64,000 nucleotides of DNA from Anastrepha obliqua (Eukaryota > Arthropoda > Insecta > Diptera > Tephritidae), in assembly GCF_027943255.1 (NCBI RefSeq), contig NC_072896.1, positions 35,862,501 to 35,926,500 on the forward strand, read 5' to 3'. Position 1 is the stretch's first letter; each line of letters starts with the position of its first letter. The notes beneath the pieces are model-generated. The model worked only from the letters and a program-made list of their open reading frames with translations, did not search any database and was not told the DNA's origin. Positions 46,730 to 57,699 of this stretch are shown one piece after another. The position numbers and the translations under genes are program-made.

Positions 46730-48719
46730 TAGCTCCTTTAAATGTGTTTGGAAATAACTAATAACTTCTAAACAGAAGTAGAACAAGTAATGGGGCACAT
46801 CGGCCTAAGCAGTGTGAGATCGCTGAACTAACTGTCATAGCTCGATTACTACCCTAGACATTCCGCTACGTAACACCGAATGATGAGCTAAAGCAATAGA
46901 GTACCTAATACCCCTCTTCCTCTAATCCAACTCCTCTGAAAACGCACCTTTCTTAGGTCTGCCGTTAGGCGCAATCGTTGTTTGCATTTAGTGGGACACC
47001 TACCTAGGCGGCGCTTAGTAAAGCTACTACAACAAACAAAAACTAACAACCACAAAATTGAAAAAAAAACACCTACAGTAAAGCAAATTTAACAAGACAT
47101 CCCCTATCACATTCGCTCACTTGCAAATCAGTACAGAATATTTTATAGGAATTATAATTACTTTTCTAGATTTATTAAATTATTTTTCTCTTTATTCTCA
47201 TTTCTCAAAATGCTCATTGTTCTATTGTTTTATTGAAATTCAAACGACCTCTGTGAACAAGATAATTAAAGTCTTCATGAAATTTCTCAAGAAAGCGCTA
47301 AACCTCTTTATTCTCTTACCACCATCAATGTAGGTGTGTGTGTGTCTGCATGTAAATCTACTACTTAAACACATACAAGTGCACACATCCATTCCTATGC
47401 AGTGCCATACTTTTTCCACATTTTTGCATTTTTATTTGAACTTAGCCCTCCTTAGCCCACACTCTATTGTTTGGGGACCAAATTAATGGCAGTCGAGGTT
47501 CAAACGAGCAAGGCAACCTAAGCGCGCGCTCCTTGAGCCTAAAACACACAGAGATGCATTTATGAAAAATGTACAAATGTGCACAAGTACAAAGGCATGC
47601 TTGTAAAAGCATAGCAGCACTGAAAAGGAATAATGCAATGAGAGAAAGAGAATAAGCAGAAGAATAGGTCATAGTCACAAAAAAACACCGAACAAAAATT
47701 GGCGCACACAAATGAAACAGCTTGAGATGTGCAAGAAAATTAAAAGAAAATGCAAGCATCCACTAACTTGACGGCATACACTCGCCCATATGGGTATGTA
47801 TGTATATTTATGTGTGTGTGTGTGTGTGTGTGTAAAAGGACTGCAAATTTATGTAGATTTTTTATATGTAGGCATATTCGTGCAACACACAAGCCCATTT
47901 CACTTCTATGCGCTTTAGATGCGCTTGTGCCATCTTCAGTGAAACCTTGACCGATTTAACAAAAACAACAAACATCAGCATGTGCTGCAGATTCACTTTC
48001 AATTGCCTGGCAAGCTGTTCCTTTCTTTTGTTTTATTATTATTATTATTATTTCTTTACATATTTCCTGTTTCATTTAAAACTGTAATTTCATTGGCAAA
48101 TCGATGAAGCGAAAGCCGACTCTTGGCGTACAAATACAAAGGGGAAAATTAATATTAAACTGAATTGATTTGATGGATGGATGGTGTCAAGATTTGGATG
48201 TAACTAGAAAAGTTAATGGAATTTCGCTATGAGATTTTCAGAGATTACTAAGTATAGACTCAACTATTCATGAAATATATAACGCATAAATCTGGGTCGA
48301 AAACGAAAAACAAAATTACATAATAAAAATGACCTTAACAAAACTAAAAAAAACCGTATACCTAAATTTTTAACACTGAATACATCTCAAAATTCTTACT
48401 TTGTTTTCAAAATTTTTCCAGTTTACTTCTTGTTAGACCCGAACAATGTTCGATTTACTCCAATTCCCAGAAAAGTTTACAACAGCATCCAAAATACTTG
48501 GATCACTTGACATGAAAACGCTCAGTGAGAGTTGAGAAACTCAAAGCGGAGCATAGCCGTATCCAACTACGAGTTCAAGCTGGACACAGAAACGGCCAGA
48601 GCAGCAAGAAAATTCTGCATAACATTAATGAACAGTACAATTAGCGAACAAACAGTTCAAAAGTGGTTGCAGATCTTTTCAACTGGCGATAAGTTGCGTT
48701 CCTGTGGAGAAATCGAACG
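46730..48719. other. no recognisable gene; possibly unique noncoding DNA
   Basis: Contains a GT tract at 47812-47832 and an ATT trinucleotide run near 48036-48050. No domains. Confidence 0.4.
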
Positions 48720-49670
48720 AACTTTCTTAGTTACCTTTTAGTAGAGGAACACAAGGTACATTGCTCGGCCAAGCACCTGAAGAAATATATATACAGCTGC
48801 GAACACGAAAATAGCAGTACCAAACAATCAGTGCCAAAGAGGTCAAGTCTGATTCGAGAGAAGGCCGGACAGTCGCACAGAAAGTGGGCCACCGTCTCAT
48901 CCTTCTCTCTACATGCTGAGCAGAGTGCATTGTTTAATATGCTTACCTTTTTCCCTGGCCCGTCATCAGTCCAACCAACTGCCTACAGTCCCTCCTGCTT
49001 AATGAGAGGGGGATCTACGACAGTCGGACGGACATGACAGGTAACATCAGTTTTGTCCATCTGCAGCCTCTCTCAGCCTTTCAAGCTCGCATATGGGTTA
49101 AAGTTACTCGTTTTCTAACCCTTGGTTTTAATGGCTACAGAAGGGAGTGGCAGGACGGGCTATGAGGCCAACTTCTTTGGTCCGGAGTCAGAGTCAAAGA
49201 TCTCGTTACCCGCTATGCCCACGTGTCCCGGGACCGATGATAGCATCAAAATATTATGTTTACCGACATAGTTTAGCCTGGATTTACAGGACTCAACTAC
49301 ATTTGAAGTGGTTGGAGGGTTATCTAAGGTCTTGAGCGCAGCTTTGCTGTCGCTGCAGACACATACAAATCTGTCTCTCCATCTGTTCTCCACAACAAAG
49401 TTCATCGTTGCTTGAACAGCATATAACTCCGCTTGAAACACAGCTGCGTGCATTCCAAGAGCAAAGTGCAGTTTCGTCCCGCTGGATTCCAAGTAAATAT
49501 CAGGGCCGGAGCAGTGCTCGGTCCTGGAGCCATCCGTGAAAATGCGAACACAGTGTTTGCCACGCTCTTTTTCAGAGTTTGACCACAAATGAGCCTCTGG
49601 CAGCACCACACTGTATCTCTTTTCAAGTACATTGAGTCCACCAATTGCCCACATCATTGCTTCTGAATCT
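48720..49670 (-). pseudogene. Jockey/R1-like LINE RNase H domain and tail
   Basis: An open minus-strand frame (49657-49160) shows all RNase HI marks: IFTDGSRTEHCSGPDIY (first Asp), HAAVFQAELYAVQATM (Glu), CVCSDSKAALKTLDNP (second Asp) and VPGHVGIAGNE. The last Asp lies in a damaged block. After a frame change the tail gives CSACREKDETVAHFLCDCPA near 48900, then RIRLDLFGTDC. Catalytic residues are largely kept, so it is less decayed than the copy at 3.2-3.9 kb. RT domain absent. Confidence 0.85.
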
Positions 49671-49679
49671 TCAGCAACG

Positions 49680-50515
49680 TATCTTTAAAAATTTCCCAAA
49701 GTTGTTGATTGTTACTCGGTTTAGCATTGTGTACAGCTCCTTTTAAGTTCCGCAACAGATTTTCTATAGGATTGAGGTCCGGGGTCTGAGTTGGCCATTC
49801 CGTAACGTCCATTTTTTTTTTGCACGAAACCAATGCTTAGCCTACCAACCCGTGTGTTTAAGATAATTTTCCTGCTGGTAGACTTATTTTATTGTCATTT
49901 CCTCCATGCATTTCAGAAGCATAACATTCTGCATTATTTATCATATAAATATTGCTGTCCACTATGCCATCAATTTTGGGCATGTGGCCTGTGCCATAAT
50001 ATGAGAAACACCCCCATACCATTATTTTTGAGGGGTGGTTTAATAGCTTTTAGAATGCTTTGCTGCTGGTACCAGGTGGACGTCTAACATATTGTCATAC
50101 AAAATTATATTAGACTAGTCAGTCCACAAAATATGTAATACGTCAGATGTCAAATGACCGGCTGGCATATTTTTTTACAAATTCCAAACCTTTTGCCTTA
50201 TAAAAATTTTGATGTCAGAAGTGAATTTTTTTATGAGCTGCGAGACTACGTACAGTCGTGTCAGAAATATTTAAGTAGCACCTTTTTTTATTTGTATAGC
50301 TAACTTCATTGAATCCTCTTTGGAGCACCTTACAATTCTACGATCGATCTGGCAAGGAAGTTTTTCGTTTTCCTCCTCTTTTCTCATCATTTTTGTGGCA
50401 GTGATTTTTGCTGAACACGGAATAATATTTTGTATTTCTGTATAAGGTCGACCGAGTTCTCTCAATTTCAGTATCTGCTTTCGTTGTTCTGTGCTTCGGT
50501 ATTACGTTCGACTTG
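49680..50515 (-). pseudogene. Tc1-like (DD34E) transposase, decayed
   Basis: The N-terminal HTH reads QRKQILKLRELGRPYTEIQN, IIPCSAKITATKMM, EKLPCQIDRRIVRCSKED (50480-50290). Then come KGLEFVKKYAS near 50180, MVWGCF-like MGVFLIL/YGTGHMPKIDGIVDSN near 50010-49960 in shifting frames, and QQENYLKHTGW near 49880. There the second catalytic Asp is Glu. The third block WPTQTPDLNPIENLLRNLKG near 49790 keeps the Glu of DD34E. Many frame changes and stops. TIRs were not identified. Confidence 0.8.
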
Positions 50516-50882
50516 CTATAGTCAAAACAGAGGAAATATATGCATAACCCTCATCAAAATTTAAAAAAAATATACATAAATAAAAACTATAAATAATAAA
50601 AAAACGTACTTTCATTTAAATCCGTGTAAAATTTTATTAAGTGCAGGCAATTCTGTTTCAATGTTGCACTTAAAAACGCAACGACGCCAATAAAGACCAG
50701 GTATTTACGTAGTTCCCAGATTGATTCAGATGAACTCTATACAACTGAAATTCCTTAACTCTTCGTAGAAATATGGTCGCGAAATTTTCTTTTATATGAT
50801 TTGTAGGAAAAAAATTAATGATTTCAAAACATTATTTTAAGGGTACGGCTATTTTCATGTTCACAGCTATACATTTATGTAA

Positions 50883-50916
<34 letters not shown>

Positions 50917-51302
50917 AGTAATTACTTATGTCGCATGCAACTTGTTTAGTATCTCACACATTTCACTGTGAAATTTGAAATGGCACTAGTTGCCCCGTCT
51001 TTGAGGCCAGCAAACCATGAACTCTGGACAACTATTTTCATATTTTTAACAGATTAAAAATACAGCAAATTCCATCTTTTTATTTGAGAAAACAACATTT
51101 TTTTAATATGTTTTATCTTCAATTCTGGCCACTGCCAAATGATAAAATAAATCACAATTCATTTGTAGACGAGCTAGCGCCCCTCAATTAAACCAACAAA
51201 ACAAGTGCATTTGAGAAGTTAGGAACATGAATTTTTTCTTCTCTTTGTTTACTCTTCAGATATGTATTTGCTCATATTTTGTGGTTTTCATACTACATAT
51301 AT
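50516..51302. other. no recognisable gene; TA microsatellite
   Basis: A TA dinucleotide run is at about 50888-50916. The rest is AT-rich without domains. Confidence 0.5.
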
Positions 51303-51928
51303 ACATTAGGGTGGGTCCCTTTATATGATACGATTTTTCTCTGCAACGCTCCTAGCAGATTCAGATTCTACATGAAATTCTAAGAAAAAACTTCAATTCA
51401 ATTTTGGGTTACTCAATTTTAAAATGAAGTTACTTTTAATTAATACGAAAATTTAGCGGCAATTATGGCAATGACGATAGAAAGTAGGAAAAAGACACTA
51501 CTAGAAAAACTTAAAAGAATCTAAATTTAAAATAATTTTTCAATTGTTATTTTATAATTATTGAAAAAAAAAATTATGATTAAAAAAAATGTTTAATAAA
51601 TTTTTGAAATATTGGAAAACTTAATTGCTTTAAATTTGTTTGGAAGTATTAGTTTAATTTACATTTAAAAAAAGTTACATAGTTACTTTTCCTATTACAG
51701 TATTGAAAAATTACATATCATTTATTTTGCAGCGTCATATTGGTGTTCTTTAAATAATACAGACCAAAAAATTCTCAAGAATTTCGGTGAAACACCAAAA
51801 TTAAGAAAAACATTGTTCTAATAGCGGTCGCCCCTCGGCAGGCAATGGCAAACCTTCGAGTGTATTTCTGCCATGAAAAAGCTACTCACAAAAAAATATC
51901 TGCTGTTCGGAGTCGACTTGAAAGTGTA

Positions 51929-53128
51929 GATACCTATGAAATGAGACTTTCAGCTATCATTTTTCGTCTGTCATCTGTCAACAATATTCAATTCATTGTT
52001 TGTTACGTTTCATACCAAAATGCATTTTTGTCGCTCTTAAAAATGTCGAATTTCGTGCCTTCAAACTACGATTTGCGAACATCGTTGATTTTCTGTTATC
52101 AATTGAAGAAAAACGCTTCTCAAGCTCATAAAGCTTATATTTAGAAGCTTATGGTGGACATGCTCTAAGTAGCGCACAGTGTTTCAGGTGGTTTGAAAAA
52201 TTCCGAAGTGGTCATTTAAGCGTGGAGAACGAGGACCGTGGCCGGCCACCGAAATAATTTGAGGACGCCGAATTGCAAGCATTGTTAGATGAAGATGATG
52301 GTCAAACGCAAGAATTATGGCAAAGCAGTTGGGAGTGACCCAAAAAACCATTTCCAAACGTTTGAAAGACATGGACATGATTTTGAAGGTCGGAAGATGG
52401 GTGCCGCATGAATTGACTGAAAGGCAGCAAGAGAACCGAAAAACCACTTGTGAAATGCTGCTCTTTCGGTTCAAAAGGAAGTCTTTTTTGCATCGAATCG
52501 TTATGGGTGATGAAAAATGCGTGTATTTCTCCAATCCGCCCGGCCACAAGCCAAAAACAACGACCAAACCAAATCGCTTCGGCCGCAAGGCAATGCTGTG
52601 TGTTTTCTAGGATCAGCGTGGTATGATTTGGTACGAGCTATTAAAACCAAGTGTAACCGTTGACGATGCACGCTACCAACGACAATTGTCCGATTTGAAT
52701 AGCGCTATACCCCGAAAACTCACAGAATATGCCGATCGGCGTCACAAAGTAATTTTTCTTGATGACAATGCACCGCAACATCGAACAAGAGCGACCCGGG
52801 AATTGGTGGAGACGTACGATTGGGAACCGCTGGTGCATGCGGCTAACTCACCAGATTTGGCGCCTTTCAATTATCATTTGTTTGCATCGATGTGCCACGC
52901 ACTTTCCGAGCAGCGCTTCAATTCTTAGGAAGAAGCCAAAAAATGGCTCGATGATTGGTTTGCGGTCAAAGACGGCCAATTTTTTTGGCGCGGCTTCCAC
53001 AAATTGCCTGAGACATGGGAAACATGTGTCGCTAGCGATGGCTATTATATTCAAGATTAAATTTGGAACCATTTTTTGTTAATAAACGTTTGAAATTGAA
53101 AAAAAAAAAATCTCATTTCATAGGTATC
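51929..53128 (+). mobile_element. mariner inserted in SINE, 1200 bp
   Basis: TIRs GATACCTATGAAATGAGA (51929-51946) and TCTCATTTCATAGGTATC (53111-53128) are perfect over 18 bases. TA flanks both sides (51927-51928 and 53129-53130). On the right, CCGGTAGG extra bases separate TA from the resumed SINE sequence. Confidence 0.9.
52043..53060 (+). pseudogene. DD34D mariner transposase, decayed
   Basis: The start MSNFVPSNYDLRTSLIFCYQ is typical of mariners. After a stop at 52142 the sequence continues as FRWFEKFRSGHLSVENEDRG, the QLGVTQKTISKRLKDMDM HTH, FLHRIVMGDEKCVYF (first Asp), QRGMIWYELLKPSVTVDDA and FLDDNAPQHRTRA (second Asp). The third block SPDLAPFNYHLF has Asn where the third catalytic Asp should be. 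The end is FHKLPETWETCVASDGYY and TAA at 53058-53060. There are stops at about 52142, 52608 and 52926 and frameshifts between. Inactive. Confidence 0.9.
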
Positions 53129-53353
53129 TACCGGTAGGTAGGTCCCTCCATTTGTGGAACAACATCCAGACGCACACCACAAATATGAGGAGGAGCTCGG
53201 CCAAGCACCCAAATAATTATATATTTATATATATAAAACAAAGATACAAGTTTCTATTATAAAACTAACACTCATAGAACATTTTCCTTAAAATTTAATG
53301 TAAAATCCGAATCTGCTAGTAAAGAAGTCGAAAAAGTATACCCACCCTAATGT

Positions 53354-54109
53354 ACTTCCACATACAAAATTATTATTATTTTTTTTAATTTCTTGGCTTT
53401 GGCCAATGCATAAATTCTGTCAGACACTGTGGATGGAAAATACGTAAGGAAAGTTATGTGCTGTGGAAAAAAATAAAACTTGCAAAACTGTATCGTACAG
53501 CAAAATTTCTGATTTTAGTAACAGTAGCAAAAGCTGGCGCGCCAATGGCTAAATGACCAACGAGAAAAAATTAAAACAACGAATGGCAGACACATAAATC
53601 ATTTATGAATGTCGTTGTGCAAGTATTGGTGCATATTGCAGCTGATAAAGAGCAGGGATGTGCAAGGAGTTGAGTTATCTTTTTGTTTATCGAACTGCAG
53701 TGATTTGGTGGAAAAACATGTGGAAATCAAGCACAAAGAAAAGAGAAATTATTTTGCACTAAAAATATTTTCTGATGTCAGTTGGCGGTTAAACACATTT
53801 TTGTTATTTGATGGTGAGAAGAGGTTAAACACCAGACCAAAAATAATTGTGAAAAATATTGATAAAAAAAACGGAGAAAACAACAACAAATAGTTCAAGC
53901 GAAAATGGTGAAGCACTGGATGGGGCACGCGACTTTATTTGCATAAAAAATTAAATACTTTATGTATTTTATAATTTTACTTATAAAATACTTTAAAACA
54001 TTAAATGTTTGAATGGGATAGGCATACATTTTCTGGTTTTAGTTGGCCTTTGTTGTTATATACATATATATGAGGTATATATATGAGGTAATTCGAATAT
54101 TTTTTAAAT
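53354..54109. other. no recognisable gene
   Basis: AT-rich with a 94-codon plus-strand frame (53609-53893) that resembles nothing I know. Nothing else recognised. Confidence 0.4.
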
Positions 54110-55440
54110 CAAAAAATAATTGGCAACGCCATTCACAAAATATATTTTAAATAGAATAAACTAGATAATAATTTGCGAATACCCACATACCACTCAATTC
54201 AACTGTACTATTATACACCATTGTACCCTAAAAATTAAGTGGCAACACCATACACAAAAAATTATAATTAAAGCTTTCTTCATTCCTTAAAAACCAATTT
54301 CTTTGATCCCCTTGATATCCTTACCTCTGTATAAAGTGTTTTATTAATTTAAGTATTTTTTTAACTAATGGCAACGCTTATTAAAACTATTTTTGGATTA
54401 AACTCGTGTTATCTCTGCCCTAATATATGTATATAGATATTTTTTTATACAATAAATTTCTTAATTTTCAAAAATATAGGTGGCAGCACCAGCTATTTCT
54501 ATTTTATTATTAATTTAAGTTTGTTTTTAACTAGTGGCAACGCTTTTTAAAACTATTTTTGGATTTAAACTCTTGTTATCTCTACATTGATAAATGTATA
54601 TATATTTTTTTTACAGTTAATATATTTTTGTAATCCATTTCTTATTTTAAAAAACCAGGTGGTAACACCAGCTGAAAAGATTTTCTCATAAAGCTTCTTG
54701 GAATACCTTTCATTTAATACCTTTATCATAATATCCAACAGAAAATTGTGCCACGTTATCATTTTTTCAATCGAACTCAGGTGGCAACGCCATTAATAAT
54801 ATATATTTTACCTTAACATTCTATGTCATAATTTGTGTAATACCAACATTCGACTTAAAACATTGTTCAACTGTATTATTATATATCATTTTCCCCTTAA
54901 TAGTTACGTGGCAACGCCATACACAAAAATTCGAATTAAAGCTTTCTTAAATCCTTTGGAAACCATTTTGTTTGATACGTACATTCTGACATCTAATACA
55001 ACTTTTATATTAATTTAAATATTTCTTTAAAATCAGTTGGCAACGCTTTTTTAAAATATTTTTGAATTTAAGCTTTCGTTATCTCTGTATTGATATGCAT
55101 ATGTATGTACATATTTTTATTGTATAATTAATATATTTTTTTAATTCATTCCTTTATTTCCATAAACTAGATGGCAACACGAGATTAAAAAATTTTGTTA
55201 TTAAATTTGTTGGAACATTTTTCATTTAATACCTTTCTCTTAATATTCAATTGAAAATTTTGACAAATTATTATTTTACAATGAAAATCAAGTGGCAACG
55301 CCGTCATAAAAATGTTTTTGGAATTTTTTTTAATATTTACCTTAAAACCAATACTGTAATACTTATCTACAATTGAATTTTAACCTAATTTATTTAATTA
55401 ATTACTTTTTAAATACAAATAGGTGGCAACCTCGAGTTAC
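54110..55440 (+). repeat. TGGCAACGCC satellite with tetrameric higher-order structure
   Basis: Twelve units start with TGGCAAC or close variants near 54121, 54239, 54369, 54479, 54534, 54659, 54781, 54908, 55036, 55171, 55292 and 55423. Most are 110-135 bases apart. Units fall into four types: A (GCCATT..., then CAACTGTA), B (CCATACACAAAAA, AAAGCTTTCTT), C (GCTT...AAAAC, GTTATCTCT) and D (CACCAGC or CACGAG, TTTCATTTAATACC). The order is A-B-C-D-C-D-A-B-C-D-A-?. D at 54479 is shortened to 55 bases. No coding potential. Confidence 0.85.
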
Positions 55441-55453
55441 GAAGTGCACTTAT

Positions 55454-55671
55454 ACAAGGTGGCGCTAACTTTATCATTTAATTCTGTTTTTGCATAACTT
55501 TTTTACTAAAAAAAATTCTCAGTGAATGAAATTTTTATTCTGATCTTTACGCGTTCCACTGCTTTTATGTTTGGATACTGCGGTTTTCTACTCCAAATAC
55601 GATTGACGTACGACGCCATTTACAAAAATTATAAATCTTGCGAAAAGGTGATTCATTTTGCGCCACCTTGT
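55454..55671. mobile_element. ACAAGGTGGCGC MITE, full copy
   Basis: Perfect 12-base TIRs: ACAAGGTGGCGC at 55454-55465 and GCGCCACCTTGT at 55660-55671. The 218-bp noncoding interior contains GATCTTTACGCGTTCCACTG and ACAAAAATTATAAATCTTGC, shared with partial copies at 46.64 and 61.59 kb. Confidence 0.8.
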
Positions 55672-57699
55672 GCGAGGACTCAGTTTGGCTTAGGAATTGG
55701 AGAGCTAAAGTAACAAAAATATATTTTAAGCAAAGGCACCAAACGTTTGCATTTAACACTCCTGCAACAAAAACGGCATCCATTGTCATCTCCGTCGGAA
55801 TCTTGCATTCGATACAGAATTTTTTCCCCATTTCTCGTGTGGCCATAATATTTTATTCAAAAAACAAAAACAACCACATAGGCAAAAAATTCAATTAAAA
55901 TGCATTCATGCACTTCAATGTTAGTTTTATGACGAAATTTAATAAAACATTGTTTTTTTTTAATTTTACTATTTTTTTAATTTTAATTGTTTTATATGTA
56001 TAAAGTTTTAAACTAACAATTGTACTTAAAAAAAATAATAATTTTGTGTGCTATTTACAAACTGGAATTACGAAAAATTTTTAACTCATCCATCATTTTC
56101 ACGTACTAGGGGAAAAAACTCAAGCAAACAAGCAACTAAATTGTGATGAGTAAAGCGCTTCGGCGTCGCGCAATAACCAGCGAGCAGTCAATGTCCAAAG
56201 GTGTTTTTATTTCCCAAAATTTTATTTAATATTTTTTTTTGTCGGAGCTCGCATCTGCTCGCGTAAATATTTGTGTACAAATATTGAAATGCAAATTCGT
56301 TTCTCATAACATTTTTTGCCATTTCATATTTATTACAAAAACTTTAGGGATTTGTTTGCTCTTCAAAGTTTTGCAACATTGGTTTCATGAAATATGAAAA
56401 TTTATTGCACATCATTATTTTTAATTGTTTTTTTTTTTTTCTTTTTTTCTTTTTTAGCATTAGAATGCTTTACAAATATTATATGATTCAGCAGATTTTT
56501 TCATACCCAGAGCAAAGTATTGCAATTAGTAAAAGGTTTAAAGAGTGTCAAATGAAAAATTTAAAATTACATCACAAAAATTACATTCAATGAGTTTGAA
56601 TATTAAAAATCATTTTCAAATTTTATAATCGGAAGTTAAGGAACTGGAAAATTCAAGGCTGAGAATACTATTATGGCGTTTATTGTTTAGTGTAAGCAAA
56701 ACACAATACCCTTGATTCTTTAATAAAAATCAAAATAGTGTGAAGCCTTGAGAGTTTAAGTCGACATTATTCTATCGAAGCTACAAATTAAAATGTTTCT
56801 GCTGCCCATGGAAGGACCCCTAACTTTTATAGTATTAGAACTGCTTCCGCAATCAAGTTGTAGCAACCATTTTCCTATCACGCCAACATTTCTAAGATTT
56901 CCACGATGCTAAACCCCTCTTTGCAAGCTTTTCGGGTATCACAACCCTCGCAACGCAATCACATACGAGTACAGGTATACTCTTAGACTACTAATTACAG
57001 TGAGATCTGCAGAGCAGTCCGTGTTTCTACTTATTAATTCAAAATTTACATACCTTCACTCAAATCCAAATGCACTTTTTCGTCAGATCTGAAATAAAAA
57101 TATAAAATTAATATATTAGGTTTTACCTTAAAGCTTATCTTACTTTTAAGGAATAGAGCAAAAAATGTTAAAGAATTTGTGAAAAATTAATTCAAAACCT
57201 ATCTGAATACTTTCTAGAAATAGTGGAAATACGTTCAATGCAGACTTATTATTATACATAATTTTCAATGTTGCTGATTACGAATCTGATTTTGATTTTC
57301 AAAACTCAAAATTCATAGCATTATCACATTGATCTGCTGTAATGCTATGGGAGAGCAAGTACCTTAGTAAAACCACAACCAAAAAAATGGAGCCACTGTG
57401 ATCGAAAAATGTATATGGTCCAATTTGATTCATATTCAAAATAGATATGTATAAGTTACTGCAGAAAAAATACTTTTCTATCGGGTTGAATTTTCTGAAA
57501 ACGTATATTTATAGTCCAAAATGGTTCATATTCAAAATATTCACATACAAGAAAATATATTTTTGAAGCTTTAGAAAAATCTCTCCGCCCGATGCAATTT
57601 ATCTAATCACAGGATTTTTATTATATTTAATTTTCTGACTTTTTGGAATGTTTCCTATGTATGTTACACTATAGCGTGATCCAATAAGGGCGAAATGGA
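55672..57699. other. no recognisable gene
   Basis: AT-rich DNA. Poly(T) runs near 55950 and 56430. No domains or RNA genes seen. Confidence 0.4.

Larger units (their letters stand above)
51783..53237 (+). mobile_element. tRNA-derived SINE split by a mariner
   Basis: Left part 51783-51928: TTCGGTGAAACACC, then AATAGCGGTCGCCC, GGCAATGGCAAACC and CGGAGTCGACTTGAAAGTG. Right part 53131-53237: GTAGGTCCCTCCATTTGTGG, CAGACGCACACCACAAAT, GAGCTCGGCCAAGCACC, then an AT-rich tail. The order equals the SINE body at 16.6 kb. The head before the B box is missing. The mariner sits at the TA inside GTGTAGGTCCC. Confidence 0.85.
51303..53353. mobile_element. TIR element (ACATTAGGGTGGGT) hosting nested insertions
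   Basis: ACATTAGGGTGGGT at 51303-51316 and its complement ACCCACCCTAATGT at 53340-53353 are perfect 14-base inverted ends, each beside a T or TA. The element's own sequence (51317-51782 and about 53238-53339) is AT-rich and noncoding. A SINE and a mariner lie inside. Without them the element would be about 600 bases, a MITE size. A related end occurs at 25848. Confidence 0.7.

Noticed and set aside
50250..50290. ACAGTCGTGTCAGAAATATTTAAG as a Tc1-type terminal repeat
   Set aside because: It lies inside the stretch that still encodes the Tc1-like transposase and no inverted partner was found.
52184..52588. 134-codon minus-strand frame
   Set aside because: Antisense of the mariner transposase pseudogene.
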